Below, piece after piece: positions 1 through 9,409 of a DNA stretch of 64,000 bases. The translations under genes were made by a program, and so were the position numbers. The notes beneath the pieces were generated by a model, which worked only from the letters and a program-made list of their open reading frames with translations, was not told the DNA's origin and searched no databases. This stretch comes from an uncultured Poribacteria bacterium (GTDB taxonomy: Bacteria > Poribacteria > WGA-4E > WGA-3G): positions 4,644,506 through 4,708,505 of the forward strand of contig OX638316.1 in the NCBI GenBank assembly GCA_951812525.1, in the 5' to 3' direction. Each line of letters opens with the position of its first letter. Positions within the stretch are counted from its first letter, which is position 1.

Positions 1-716
1 GTCGAAACCACCTGCAAAATATGACTTATCAGTGTGTAGCCGCCGTCAGTTGTATACGGACAACGCTGCTTAACTGCTTCACAGAGGTGTTCGATGTCAG
101 TTTCAGACATTAGTTGTGCGATCGGAATACCGTTGACCCGACAGTATTGTGGGAGGGGGTACGTCTCCTGATCACTCCCGATGGTCAAAGCCATTATGTC
201 CTCTACCGAAACATTAACACGATTCGCAATTTCAGTGGTTAAATGTGCGGTCGCAGCACCGTTTCCGAGTCCGATAATCTGTGCTGTACCGAGCGACTGA
301 TGCATCCACGCAGCGACGTAATTCGCGGGTGAGGCTGCTACCAAAATCTTGGCGTCCGAAGCGTATTGTTGGATTCCGGAAACAAAACCTCTCGCGAGTG
401 CGATGCTTGTGGTTTTAGATGCCTGAGGCGATCGGAAACCGGATTGTCCCATCGGGGGTAGCAGCACAATCACATCTGCACCCGATAATCCTTCCACTGC
501 ATCGTAAGTAGTAACGTTTGTATCACTTGCACTTAAGGCATTCGCTTCCACAAGATCTCGGAGATCTGTGGGTCCGGCTGCTTTTGGATGCACAAACCTA
601 TTTTTCTTCGATGTCGCACCCGACAGAAAGGCAACTTCACTCACCGACTCTAATTGGCACAAGCCCCAAGCAACCGAGACGGCAAACTGATTGTTGCCTA
701 ACAAAACTATTTTCAT
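1..716 (-). CDS. Malate/lactate dehydrogenase-like protein, C-terminus cut by window edge
   Basis: The frame is open from an ATG at 714-716 to the left edge (about 238 residues), so the gene is incomplete. The N-terminus KIVLLGNNQFAVSVAW is a Rossmann beta-alpha start, but the usual GxGxxG is degenerate (GNNQFA). ASPANYVAAWM lies where LDH/MDH enzymes have the N-P-x-D strand, and IIGLGNG follows where the family has IGLGT. These fit an NAD-dependent 2-hydroxyacid dehydrogenase of the LDH/MDH superfamily. The altered nucleotide loop makes the substrate and even activity uncertain. It could be a divergent paralog rather than the TCA-cycle enzyme. Confidence 0.6.
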   Translation of the reverse strand, partial: MKIVLLGNNQFAVSVAWGLCQLESVSEVAFLSGATSKKNRFVHPKAAGPTDLRDLVEANALSASDTNVTTYDAVEGLSGADVIVLLPPMGQSGFRSPQASKTTSIALARGFVSGIQQYASDAKILVAASPANYVAAWMHQSLGTAQIIGLGNGAATAHLTTEIANRVNVSVEDIMALTIGSDQETYPLPQYCRVNGIPIAQLMSETDIEHLCEAVKQRCPYTTDGGYTLISHILQVVS

Positions 717-746
717 CTATCCCCTTGTAGCTGCTATACACATTTC

Positions 747-759
747 GCCCCACTGGGGC
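747..759. terminator. Small GC hairpin downstream of the 931-aa gene
   Basis: A short palindrome (GCCCC ACT GGGGC) lies in the 140-bp gap after the stop of the minus-strand 931-aa gene. There is no clear T-run, so a role as terminator or processing signal is tentative. Confidence 0.25.
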
Positions 760-856
760 TGTTGTTTGATGCACACAAATCCATTTTTATAGAGTGCGTC
801 TCTTAAAAAACAAAATTCTAGCATATTACACAAGTCTGCCAGTCAGATTCGGAAAA

Positions 857-3652
857 TTACACCAAAAGGGTTTCAACAATCGCTTGGAACTGTTCCTCAA
901 GATATTGGCGATGATTATCAAGTTCTGAATCTGCTGCCAGTTTCCTAGCGATTAGTTCATCGTAACGTTCAACATACTCCATCAAGGTTTCGACCTCTTT
1001 TTCGTAGCAAATTGCCGATGCGAGAACTTTCTCCTTAAGCAAAAGCGGGAGTTCATCCTCTGTAATCTGAGTTAGCTCCCATCGCCAGACCTTTTCGGAT
1101 ATATAAGACACGAACTGATTGAGCGACTCACCCGTATAGTCATCGCTTTGAAGCTCTTTTACCTCTTGGATAAGTTCTAATACGTGGTTGAAGAGTTTAT
1201 CTGGAAATTGCTGTCGCAATTCCATCAGTAGTCTACCGGTTGTGGATATGGGAAGTTGGTTCTGTAAGAGGAACATCCTCAGATTCGGATAATCTTTAAC
1301 ACTCTTACTTTCGCTAAGCCATGTTTCACCTATCGCCGGCAGATCACTGACATCGAAACTGAGTACTTGTTGCTTCCGGATCTCCTCAAGGTTGGCAGCA
1401 ACTGGATCGAGTCCAGCCGTAGCTAAAGTGCCGATAACCTCTTCCTGCCGATAAGGCCTCAGGAAAGTCATGAGTTCTTCGACCTTCCCCCGTTCAGCCT
1501 CAACAGCCTTAATATCTCTTGCACTACCGTTCCGCGCCTGCTGTTGTTTCCGCTTTCTCCCTTTTTGGGGGGTATGCGTGAGCCGGTTTGCGCGTTTCGA
1601 CAAAGTGCCGTGATAGCCTAACAATTCCTCATAGAGGATTGCGAGTAGCGTATCGCCATGTATAGCAAGCATAGCGGGTGTAGTGACATTTGCCAATTCG
1701 CGCCCGGTTTTCGAGATAATCGCTCGATTCAAGTTGCGTTCTATCAACTTCCGGTCTTTTTCGGCTTGGATAATCAGTGTACTCCCCAACATGAGGTTGA
1801 TTAACCTTTTTGTCTGGTCTGGTACACTGAGATTAATATCACAGGTAGGTTGGATGTCGGCGAGAAGCCGCTCACGCAATTTACCATCAAGGAGCAACGT
1901 CCACAAGGTAGCGTAATGTTGTTGCTGGTCTACTTTCGGAGGCGGATTTTCCAACCACTGTTTTATCGTTGGCAAATGCAGTTTCACATGGTTAAGGAGC
2001 TGTTCAAAATCGTCATTGGGAATTTCAAAACCAGCAAAGTTGGTGGCACCGCGACGCTGTTGTGCTTGTTGATTTCGACGCTGTGTTTGTCCCGTCGTTT
2101 TAACCGCCAACAGAAGATCAACGAACGGTTGGATAATGGTTTCAAAATCTTGCTTGTGTTGACTGGCAAAATTCGCGAGCACCAACAATTCCAACCAGAT
2201 AGTCCCAAGACGTTCAATTTGGTCAGGATGTAAAGTTGAACGTAGGGCAATGCCAGCCATCTTTTCCCGCACTGTCCCACGCGTCCATCTCGGCAAATAA
2301 ATCTCGTTTAAAATCTCGTTATTCTCAAAAGTTAAGAGTTCAACCTGTTTGACGAGTCCGGTTTCAATGAAATCACGCTCGAACACTAAGTCATGAAACA
2401 GTCCAGTCGCTCGATCAAGCACTTGATTTGCGAGCTTGTAACAGGACTGGATGAGATGATTCAGGGTTAACTGCGGGTTATCCTGTAATTGCCAGAACTC
2501 TATCATAGGATCAATATTTTGTATGAGGATCTCCTTCTTCGTTGTTGCGATGTCCTCATCAAAGTATTCGGTAAGACAGGTTGCATAGAATTCGACAAAG
2601 GCAAGTATCGTATTCCGTAGTTCTCGAATCACCAGATCGTCCCAGACCTTATTGTGGACGCGTTGTCCAGGTCCAAGAACAAGTGCCCTCAAACGCGTTT
2701 CCACGCCCTGTTGAAATTGTGCCATCAACTGGTAGGCGTGCTGGTTGGCTTTCACTGTATACTCTTCCATTTTCTTGGAACCATCAGTGATTGCCGTTTC
2801 AATTTCTTCTACAGGCGCATTGAATGCGATAGGAACGAATTGAAGTGTATCGGGTTCGAGTGGATTGTAAACCGCCGCAGTGGCGAATACTTGAACCGGA
2901 TTAAGTCCTTCTGTTGTCTCTTCGTCTCCATCATCAGAGACCTTGGAAAGACGTGTATGAAGTGCCAAACTGTGCCCCAAATCTGCCAAGTCAGGGTACT
3001 GTTTAATATGAGTTCGGAGGACTACAAGGAGTACGTTGTAGTCGGTTTTCAATAACTGTTGAAAAAGGGCATCCTCATTGAGGTGTACGCGATGAATGTG
3101 CGTCTGTTCTGGAATGATAACAGTAGCCGCGGGGACCTCATCGGTATCGGCATTATCAATTTGCGCCAGTACATAACCACCAGTTTTGACAGTGCTCGGT
3201 ATAGCCAAGCGCGCCTTCAAAACTTCTTGCGTAAGTTCGGAGAGGGTTAGGGATTTTCCCAAGTTCTGAATAGTGATGTCCGTAACGACACCATCGGCAA
3301 AATCTGTGATTTGCCGTGCATTGCGTTCCAGTTCCTGTATGCTTCTGTGTACCCGGTCATAGTCGTCGCGAGCGTCAGCAGAGACTTTCGCCTCATCAAT
3401 CCAGGAGACCCATGCCCCTGGACGCGGCTTCATCTTCACTGTAAGCTCACCATCTTCTGAGTCGAAACCGGGTAGAATGTCACCTTCTGAAGTCTCTTTT
3501 GGGCTCCAAACAATTAAATGCTTATCTGCCTTTACACCGAGCCCCAAGCCAAAGGTGTCCCCCCAACTCATCCGTCCCTCAATACTGGATTTGATTTTAT
3601 CAGTTAGCACAAAAAGCGCATTTGAACGAAAATTAAGCGATAATCCTTGCAT
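857..3652 (-). CDS. Large protein of unknown function (931 aa)
   Basis: I do not recognise a family. The protein has no signal peptide or membrane segment and looks cytoplasmic. The first 90 residues look beta-rich (SWGDTFGLGLGVKADKHLIVW). The rest is mostly helical, with two polar or basic linkers: Q/R-rich TQRRNQQAQQRRG near residue 530 and KGRKRKQQQARNG near residue 710. The C-terminal 60 residues are acidic and coiled-coil-like. The gene is read alone on the minus strand, with a 360-bp gap upstream, and the ATG has no obvious strong ribosome binding site. The uninterrupted 2.8-kb frame argues that it is expressed and functional; nothing in the context assigns a role. Confidence 0.8.
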   Translation of the reverse strand: MQGLSLNFRSNALFVLTDKIKSSIEGRMSWGDTFGLGLGVKADKHLIVWSPKETSEGDILPGFDSEDGELTVKMKPRPGAWVSWIDEAKVSADARDDYDRVHRSIQELERNARQITDFADGVVTDITIQNLGKSLTLSELTQEVLKARLAIPSTVKTGGYVLAQIDNADTDEVPAATVIIPEQTHIHRVHLNEDALFQQLLKTDYNVLLVVLRTHIKQYPDLADLGHSLALHTRLSKVSDDGDEETTEGLNPVQVFATAAVYNPLEPDTLQFVPIAFNAPVEEIETAITDGSKKMEEYTVKANQHAYQLMAQFQQGVETRLRALVLGPGQRVHNKVWDDLVIRELRNTILAFVEFYATCLTEYFDEDIATTKKEILIQNIDPMIEFWQLQDNPQLTLNHLIQSCYKLANQVLDRATGLFHDLVFERDFIETGLVKQVELLTFENNEILNEIYLPRWTRGTVREKMAGIALRSTLHPDQIERLGTIWLELLVLANFASQHKQDFETIIQPFVDLLLAVKTTGQTQRRNQQAQQRRGATNFAGFEIPNDDFEQLLNHVKLHLPTIKQWLENPPPKVDQQQHYATLWTLLLDGKLRERLLADIQPTCDINLSVPDQTKRLINLMLGSTLIIQAEKDRKLIERNLNRAIISKTGRELANVTTPAMLAIHGDTLLAILYEELLGYHGTLSKRANRLTHTPQKGRKRKQQQARNGSARDIKAVEAERGKVEELMTFLRPYRQEEVIGTLATAGLDPVAANLEEIRKQQVLSFDVSDLPAIGETWLSESKSVKDYPNLRMFLLQNQLPISTTGRLLMELRQQFPDKLFNHVLELIQEVKELQSDDYTGESLNQFVSYISEKVWRWELTQITEDELPLLLKEKVLASAICYEKEVETLMEYVERYDELIARKLAADSELDNHRQYLEEQFQAIVETLLV

Positions 3653-4015
3653 TGGGTCGATTCAGTCATCTGCCTTTCCAACAAATTTAGGCAATAAATT
3701 TGTGAATGACCGGGACATATATAAAGGCTGCCTCTTCGCTAAAATCGTTATGTCCGGTCAGTTATAAATTCTTAGGTTAATAACATATAGAACACGAGGA
3801 CACCCTATTCTTTCCATGGGGTGTCATCTGAAAGATTATGAAGTTTAGCAAATATAATAATAATATGATGCCGTCTTCAGTTTTAACTGAAGGTTAGTCT
3901 TGATAACTCGTGTCTTATGTCTATATCAACCCAAATGATAACTCAAAAAAATAGTTTTTGCTCCTGCCCTACCGGCTGACCTGATGACCCATACCACAAG
4001 AAGCATTCATGAAAC
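3653..4015. other. Intergenic region with two hairpins, no gene
   Basis: No convincing ORF. There is a long inverted repeat, GACCGGGACATA (3708-3719) with TATGTCCGGTC (3749-3759), one base bulged and with a loop of about 29 nt. A second palindrome, CTTCAGTT-TT-AACTGAAG, lies at 3875-3892. The region precedes the 931-aa gene and follows the MT-A70 gene (both minus strand), so it could hold a promoter, a terminator or a small structured RNA. Confidence 0.4.
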
Positions 4016-4567
4016 TTAGGATACTTCAAGCCCCCACGCGTCCCAACCTTGGTGCTGTCTACGCGCAAAAAGTTCAATCTTACACTGCTTGGGAAACATC
4101 TCCTCAATCCGTTGCCGTACGATGTCGGGTTTTTCAGAGTGGCGTGTCCGTTTCGCTTGAACAAGCTGTTTGACATTTCTTGCACCTCTGGGTTGTGGAA
4201 TTTTACCGCGTTTGAAAACAAGGCACAATTCGCACTGGCTCATCGTATAGGCTCCTGGATTTACGCGTTCTTTGTCCCAGACGAAGGCAACTGTTGCCCA
4301 CCGAAACCCCCAAGCCTTGCCGAGTTGAATCGCTTGATCCAGATGTGGGGACGAAGTCCACATAAAAAGTAGACAATTCTCTTCGCTGATTGCTACAATA
4401 TCCCAGGTCTCCATCTCTGACACGGGTACAGTCGGATAATGTCGAACAGCACCGCCACTATCTTTTCCACCACTCCCTGTGTGTTGGAGTTGTCCTTTGT
4501 AGTCCCACGGCGGATCTGCGTAGATAACGCCGTACTTCTTGTTAGGAAAGGGAGCATAAAATGTCAT
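4016..4567 (-). CDS. MT-A70 family adenine-N6 DNA methyltransferase
   Basis: This 183-residue protein has the MT-A70 signature. YADPPWDYKG near residues 15-24 contains the catalytic DPPW motif IV. LLFMWTSSPHLDQAIQLGKAWGF is the typical second block, followed by CELCLVFKRGKI and a C-terminal KIELFARRQHQGWDAWG. Such enzymes transfer methyl from S-adenosylmethionine to adenine N6 in DNA (prokaryotic members) or RNA (eukaryotic METTL3). It starts 21 bp after nuoI on the same strand, with no restriction endonuclease beside it, so it looks like an orphan methylase. The length is normal for a stand-alone prokaryotic member. Confidence 0.9.
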   Translation of the reverse strand: MTFYAPFPNKKYGVIYADPPWDYKGQLQHTGSGGKDSGGAVRHYPTVPVSEMETWDIVAISEENCLLFMWTSSPHLDQAIQLGKAWGFRWATVAFVWDKERVNPGAYTMSQCELCLVFKRGKIPQPRGARNVKQLVQAKRTRHSEKPDIVRQRIEEMFPKQCKIELFARRQHQGWDAWGLEVS

Positions 4568-4588
4568 TAATTGTCTCGAACGATGCGC

Positions 4589-5137
4589 CTATTTTGCTTC
4601 AACACTAAGCCCTTCTTGCGGAATGTCGTTGTTCGCAACGAGCATATCTCGATCAAAAATGAAATCGCTGCGGGAACTACCAAGACTTTCCCCTTCTTTT
4701 TGGCGTTCACGAAAGTATTGGGGAAGTGTTAAGCCTGTCATGCGAATAGCATCCTCAGGGCAAGCCTCAACACAGTATCCACAAAAGATGCAACGGAGCA
4801 TGTTGATTTCAAAGATGTCAGGGTACTTTTCTCGCTGATAACCTTCCTTGGTTGTCCAACCATCTGGTGCGGGTGCAGCTTGAATAGTGATGCAATCGGC
4901 GGGGCAAGCGGTGGCACACAAGAAACATGCGACACACTTAATCTCGTCTTTCTCTGTAGTCGTCAGTTTGTGAATACCGCGATACCGTTCATTGCGTTCA
5001 TCCACACTCCTCGGATCTTCAGGATATTGGTAGGTTAATTTCTTTTTCGGGATATGCTTTAGCGTGGTAAACATCCCTTTAATCAAGGCTGGAATATAGA
5101 GTCTATCCCAAAAAGACATTTCTTCGCTAACTTTCAT
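4589..5137 (-). CDS. nuoI: NADH-quinone oxidoreductase subunit I (two 4Fe-4S ferredoxin-like)
   Basis: About 182 residues from the chosen start. Two ferredoxin motifs are complete: CVACFLCATACP (Cys 68, 71, 74, 78) and CIFCGYCVEACP (Cys 116, 119, 122, 126). They bind the N6a/N6b clusters that pass electrons towards quinone in complex I. The ATG at 5137 is preferred over one six bases upstream because AGGAAGG lies 8 nt before it; a longer frame to 5173 would place the binding site inside the gene. No other nuo genes are nearby, so the rest of complex I must lie elsewhere. Another two-cluster ferredoxin is the alternative, but the length and N-terminal region fit NuoI. Confidence 0.88.
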   Translation of the reverse strand: MKVSEEMSFWDRLYIPALIKGMFTTLKHIPKKKLTYQYPEDPRSVDERNERYRGIHKLTTTEKDEIKCVACFLCATACPADCITIQAAPAPDGWTTKEGYQREKYPDIFEINMLRCIFCGYCVEACPEDAIRMTGLTLPQYFRERQKEGESLGSSRSDFIFDRDMLVANNDIPQEGLSVEAK

Positions 5138-5187
5138 AAACATTTCCTTCCTGTGTTCGGATGAACCACCCACTACACACGCCGCGA

Positions 5188-5204
5188 TAGGAGACTACTC
5201 CTAC
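5188..5204 (-). repeat. Possible REP-like hairpin
   Basis: Read on the minus strand this is GTAGGAG-TAGT-CTCCTA, a short hairpin opening with GTAGG like the REP-type hairpins listed below. It sits between guaB and nuoI. It is a weak member because the stem sequence differs from the rest. Confidence 0.35.
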
Positions 5205-5238
5205 CGGAAGTATAGCGAAAGGCACGCCCTGAAAATAA

Positions 5239-6738
5239 TTATGGTGTAAGGCTAGCGACCGTGTAATTCGGTGCTTCCTCGGTGATATCAATATCGTGAG
5301 GATGGCTTTCGCGGTAACCGCTGCTGGACATCCGTACAAATTGGCTATCCCTGCGTAACGCTTCAATATCAGAGGTGCCACAATAACCCATCGCGGAACG
5401 AATACCACCAACTAACTGATAAACGAAATTACTCAGTTTCCCTTTGTGCGGAACACGTCCTTCAATGCCGCGAGGTACAAGTTTGGAAATATCCTCTGGA
5501 CTTTCCTCTGGTGCGCGGGTCGCCCGCTTTCGTAACGCCCCCAACGATCCCATTCCGCGGTGCATCTTGTAAGTTCTACCTTGATAAATGACTGTATCGC
5601 CTGGACTTTCATCCGTTCCGGCGAGTAAACTGCCAATCATGACAGAACTGGCACCCGCTCCGATAGCTTTTGCGATGTCCCCAGAATATCGGATACCACC
5701 ATCGGCGATAATCGGCACACCCGCTTTATCAGCTTCCTCCGCACAGTCGTAAATTGCAGTAATCTGTGGAATACTGACCCCCGCCACCACACGGGTTGTG
5801 CAAATAGAACCGGGACCGACCCCGATCTTGACTGCATCAGCACCAGCATCAATAAGGCTTCGCGTGCCTTCAGGTGTAACAACATTCCCAGAAACGAGTT
5901 CAACATTCGGACAATGCGACTTAATATACTCTGTGGCTCGGATGACGTTTTTAGAATGACCGTGCGCTGTATCCAACACAAGGACATCCACGCCTGCCTC
6001 CACTAAGCGATCAATGTCCTCCAGAGGTGTTGAAGGCACAACAGCAGCACCGACACGTAACCGTCCAGCACCGTCTTTACAGGCGTGTGGAAACATCTGA
6101 ACCTTATCAATATCTTTAATAGTAATCAACCCACAGAGCCGGAAATCTTTATCTACAATCGGTAGTTTTTCTTTTCGAGATTTGTGAAGTACCGCTTTCG
6201 CCTTATCAAGTGTAATGCCCGGTGAAGCGGTAATTAATTTATCTCCAGGGGTCATTCGGGCAGTTACCGGAAGCGCAAGATTGTCTTCATATTTGAGATC
6301 TCGGTTAGTAATCAGTCCGACGAGGTAACCCTCTTCGGTAACGATCGGGACACCGCCAATGCGGTAGCGCGATGTTACTTCAAGCGCATCACGAATCGTC
6401 TTATCCTTCGTTAGGGTAATCGGTGCGGTAATCATACCACTTTCCGAACGTTTCACCCGATCAACTTCAGACACCTGCTCATCAATAGCGCAGTTATAAT
6501 GAATGACTCCGATGCCTCCCTCCCGTGCGATTGCGATGGCAAGATTAGACTCGGTGACGGTATCCATAGGTGCGCTACAGATAGGAATGTTTAGCCGGAG
6601 GTTACGTGTCAGTTGCGTACTCGTGTCCACCTGATCCGGCAATACATCCGATTCAGACGGAATCAGCAAAACATCGTCAAAAGTTAACCCTTCTTTTGCA
6701 AATTTTTGGGGGAAGACATCGGAAATTTTGGTTTCCAT
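5239..6738 (-). CDS. guaB: Inosine-5'-monophosphate dehydrogenase
   Basis: The enzyme oxidises IMP to XMP with NAD, the first committed step of GMP synthesis. The TIM barrel starts [17 protein letters not shown]. Two CBS domains occupy roughly residues 105-215. The catalytic loop GPGSICTTR has its Cys near residue 313. The late RGMGSLGAL and GYCG segments match the family, and 499 aa is normal. The ATG at 6738 is chosen because AAGGAG lies 9 nt upstream; the ATG at 6756 overlaps that site. A consensus promoter lies about 125 bp upstream. Followed on the same strand by nuoI. Confidence 0.97.
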   Translation of the reverse strand: METKISDVFPQKFAKEGLTFDDVLLIPSESDVLPDQVDTSTQLTRNLRLNIPICSAPMDTVTESNLAIAIAREGGIGVIHYNCAIDEQVSEVDRVKRSESGMITAPITLTKDKTIRDALEVTSRYRIGGVPIVTEEGYLVGLITNRDLKYEDNLALPVTARMTPGDKLITASPGITLDKAKAVLHKSRKEKLPIVDKDFRLCGLITIKDIDKVQMFPHACKDGAGRLRVGAAVVPSTPLEDIDRLVEAGVDVLVLDTAHGHSKNVIRATEYIKSHCPNVELVSGNVVTPEGTRSLIDAGADAVKIGVGPGSICTTRVVAGVSIPQITAIYDCAEEADKAGVPIIADGGIRYSGDIAKAIGAGASSVMIGSLLAGTDESPGDTVIYQGRTYKMHRGMGSLGALRKRATRAPEESPEDISKLVPRGIEGRVPHKGKLSNFVYQLVGGIRSAMGYCGTSDIEALRRDSQFVRMSSSGYRESHPHDIDITEEAPNYTVASLTP

Positions 6739-6864
6739 CGGAATCGTCTCCTTCATTGCGAGTAGAAATGGATGAGATAGGCTTAGAACGATGCTTAAGA
6801 CACCGTTGCGCGGATTTCACATCGCACACTTACGCCAAAAAGTGCCGCTGTCCAATTTTGACAT

Positions 6865-6893
6865 ATTATAGTATTTTTTTCTTTTCATGTCAA
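6865..6893 (-). promoter_or_regulatory. Consensus sigma-70-type promoter of guaB
   Basis: On the minus strand TTGACA (6888-6893) is followed after exactly 17 bp by TATAAT (6865-6870), a perfect match to both hexamers. It points at guaB and predicts a 5' leader of about 120 nt. Confidence 0.8.
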
Positions 6894-7072
6894 GAAACTT
6901 GTCTGGCAGATGGGAAGTCGGTTTCGGTTTATCTTTAGACCTATGCCCTTAAACGAGACATAAGCGTTTTTTATAACTAGCTTTGTAAAATGAAGCCGAC
7001 ACTTACCCATATTTAAGTATACACGAAAACGAAAATTATAGCAACCATTTTTTCCCAAAAAATCCGAACTTG

Positions 7073-7081
7073 TGATATAAT
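7073..7081 (+). promoter_or_regulatory. Extended -10 promoter of the Gfo/Idh/MocA gene
   Basis: TGATATAAT is an extended -10 element 90 bp before the start of the downstream oxidoreductase. There is no good -35 box, as is usual for extended -10 promoters. It diverges from the guaB promoter. Confidence 0.5.
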
Positions 7082-7171
7082 ATCTCCAATTATTTGTAGC
7101 TGTTTGGACTTTTCAACACAGGCTGGTCAAGCTAAGTCCATCAGCACCTATGGGATCAAAAGGAGCGCAGA

Positions 7172-8215
7172 ATGGATAATCTAAATGTTGGAATTGTCGG
7201 ACTCGGTTGGGTGGCCGGTGCGCACATCGAAACTTTTAAAAATGTCACAGGTGGTGCTGTTACTGCTATATGCTCACGCCGAGAACACGATGAATCTGTC
7301 TTGGCAGAAACGTATGGCACCCCACTCAAAGCCTATACAGATTTTGATAAAATGGTTGCCGATCCGGATATACATATCATTGATATTTGTACGCCACACC
7401 CATTTCATGCTGAACAAGCCATTGCTGCTGCAGAAGCCGGTAAACATCTCATTATAGAAAAGCCGATCTGTCTGACTTACGAAGAAGCGAAAGCCATTCG
7501 CGATGCAGTCAAAAGCGCAGGTGTCAATGTTTGTGTCTGTTTTGAGTGTCGATATAGTGCGCATTTTACCATGATCCGTTCTGTCATTGACAACGGCTTG
7601 CTTGGTGAACTTCACTATGCGGAAGTTGATTACTACCACGGGATCGGTCCTTGGTATGGTCAGTACGAATGGAATATCAAAAAAGACTTTGGCGGCAGTA
7701 CGCTACTCACTGCTGGGTGCCATGCCCTTGACGCGCTTCTCTTTTTTATGGATGGAAAGGTTGAAGAGGTAACGAGTTATCATACACAATCCACAGGTGC
7801 CGTTTTCCAACCGTACGAATATAAGACGACAAGCGTAAGCCTTCTCAAGTTTGAAGGTGGCGGGAAAATTGGGAAAGTCACTTCTTGCGTCGATTGCTTG
7901 CAGCCGTATTACTTCCATATCCACCTCGTCGGAAGTGAAGGAAGTCTACTTGACAACCGTATCTATTCCGCAAAACTCAATGGGATGGATAAAAGCAAGT
8001 GGAGCACGCTCGAGACTTCACTGATCGATTCGGGTGATGTCAGTGACCATCCGTACGAACCGCAGTTCCAAGCGTTCATAGACAGTATTGGACGCAACGA
8101 ACCGATGCCGTTGACCGATTTTGACACGGCGTTTGAATCCCATCGTGTTGTTTTCGCGGCGGACATGTCCGCAGAGGCAGGTGGTAGATCAGTCCAGATG
8201 AACGAACTCGCCTAA
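7172..8215 (+). CDS. Gfo/Idh/MocA family oxidoreductase
   Basis: 347 residues. The N-terminal NAD(P)-binding fold has [16 protein letters not shown] (residues 7-22), then [12 protein letters not shown] and the family hallmark EKP at residues 96-98 ([10 protein letters not shown]). A C-terminal alpha/beta dimerisation domain follows, with [11 protein letters not shown] where the catalytic His is usual. Members oxidise or reduce sugars and cyclitols; the substrate cannot be read from sequence. AAGGAG lies just upstream of the ATG. It ends one base short of the convergent 194-aa gene and is not obviously in an operon. Only moderately similar to the tandem pair at 58.9-61 kb. Confidence 0.93.
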   Translation: MDNLNVGIVGLGWVAGAHIETFKNVTGGAVTAICSRREHDESVLAETYGTPLKAYTDFDKMVADPDIHIIDICTPHPFHAEQAIAAAEAGKHLIIEKPICLTYEEAKAIRDAVKSAGVNVCVCFECRYSAHFTMIRSVIDNGLLGELHYAEVDYYHGIGPWYGQYEWNIKKDFGGSTLLTAGCHALDALLFFMDGKVEEVTSYHTQSTGAVFQPYEYKTTSVSLLKFEGGGKIGKVTSCVDCLQPYYFHIHLVGSEGSLLDNRIYSAKLNGMDKSKWSTLETSLIDSGDVSDHPYEPQFQAFIDSIGRNEPMPLTDFDTAFESHRVVFAADMSAEAGGRSVQMNELA

Positions 8216-8216
8216 A

Positions 8217-8801
8217 TCACCAACGCATTGCTGCCTCGCGATAGAGTTGAATCTGCTCCATATTGCGAGGCACTACTATTTGAATAGCCTTCCGCTTCCG
8301 GTTCACATCCCTGAGGACGATGGGTGCGCGAAGCATATTTGTCATGGTAACAATGCCAGATCGGTAAAAGACCCACATGCGTTGTTCGGTGTAAGGGTTA
8401 AGAACATATTCGGAAGTGTGTTCGGCAGGATGACCACCTACATCAACAAAGAGATCGTACTTCGGATAGGTAAGTTCAACAGTCGTATCATGTCCCTGTA
8501 GGAACAATTTTTCAGGCGGTGGTTTGGGTGAATACCCACTCAATTTACATCTCCGAATCCGAATGGGTGCGCTCGATTTGTTAATGAGATGTAAGGATAC
8601 AACGATGGCGAGGCGATGGTTATCGTCACGGTTAATAAACCACGTATCATCTGGAATAACCTCTACCGTCAACCCCGGAATCTGTCTCTGCTTATTATAG
8701 ATGATCGCAATTGCTATAAAACTGACCACGGCAATTAGCACCGTATTTCCGGTCGGAGTGGCTAAGAACTGAAGTAGTTGTTTTAATGCTTGTTGTAGCA
8801 C
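8217..8801 (-). CDS. Single-pass membrane protein of unknown function
   Basis: 194 residues. A hydrophobic segment at about 18-34 (NTVLIAVVSFIAIAIIYN) is followed by a soluble, beta-rich domain (HRLAIVVSLHLINKSSAPIRI... YVLNPYTEQRMWVFYRSG) with the spacing of an immunoglobulin-like sandwich. There is no lipobox. The start overlaps the 3' end of tsaC by 19 bp, so the two are probably translationally coupled, though a functional link to tRNA modification is not implied. I recognise no family. Confidence 0.75.
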   Translation of the reverse strand: MLQQALKQLLQFLATPTGNTVLIAVVSFIAIAIIYNKQRQIPGLTVEVIPDDTWFINRDDNHRLAIVVSLHLINKSSAPIRIRRCKLSGYSPKPPPEKLFLQGHDTTVELTYPKYDLFVDVGGHPAEHTSEYVLNPYTEQRMWVFYRSGIVTMTNMLRAPIVLRDVNRKRKAIQIVVPRNMEQIQLYREAAMRW

Positions 8802-9394
8802 GCCAACTCCTTGGAGAGTGTTTCTTCCGAAATCACGCCGTGTCGTCGAACAAGCGGAGGTGAGACAGAAATATCGTATACCGTTGAAGGGATGGGTCCT
8901 GGTGTTTTGCCACCATCGACTATCATATCAATGCGCGATGCGAGCTCTTGACCAATTTCTTCGGGAGATGTAGCGGGTGGTTCGCCTGAGAGATTTGCGC
9001 TTGTTATCGCTGCCGGTCCGCCAAACATGCGTAGGATTTGTAGAAGTAACGGATTGTCTGGAATACGTACCCCGACAGTGTTACCACCCGCTGTCAATAC
9101 CGGAAGTAGCTCCTTCGCCTCAACGACGATGGTCAAACCACCGGGCCAAAAACGATCTGTGAGATGAAAGAAGAATCCCGGTAGGTTTTGGGAAACGCTA
9201 TGGACATCTGTGACCGAACTGAGAACAAGTGGAATTGGTTTACCGTCTGGACGGCCCTTTATTGTGTAGAGCCTTTGCACTGCATCCGCATTAAACGGGT
9301 CCGCCGCCAATCCGTAGACTGTGTCGGTGGGGATGGCGATAATACCACCTGATTTCAGGTGCTGGACGGCTTCAAGACACATATCAGATTCCAA
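8783..9394 (-). CDS. tsaC: Threonylcarbamoyl-AMP synthase (YrdC/Sua5 family)
   Basis: Makes threonylcarbamoyl-adenylate from threonine, bicarbonate and ATP for t6A37 formation in ANN-decoding tRNAs; TsaD next door uses the product. Evidence: GGIIAIPTDTVYGLAADPF, KGRPDGKPIPLVL, WPGGLTIVV and AITSANLSGE, all YrdC-fold signatures. At 203 aa it is a short TsaC-type protein without the Sua5 extension. Translation appears to start at TTG (9392-9394), because GAAGGAG lies 7 nt upstream; the nearby ATG is out of frame. It lies 15 bp downstream of tsaD. Confidence 0.95.
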   Translation of the reverse strand: MESDMCLEAVQHLKSGGIIAIPTDTVYGLAADPFNADAVQRLYTIKGRPDGKPIPLVLSSVTDVHSVSQNLPGFFFHLTDRFWPGGLTIVVEAKELLPVLTAGGNTVGVRIPDNPLLLQILRMFGGPAAITSANLSGEPPATSPEEIGQELASRIDMIVDGGKTPGPIPSTVYDISVSPPLVRRHGVISEETLSKELACYNKH

Positions 9395-9409
9395 AGTCCA
9401 TCTCCTTCG

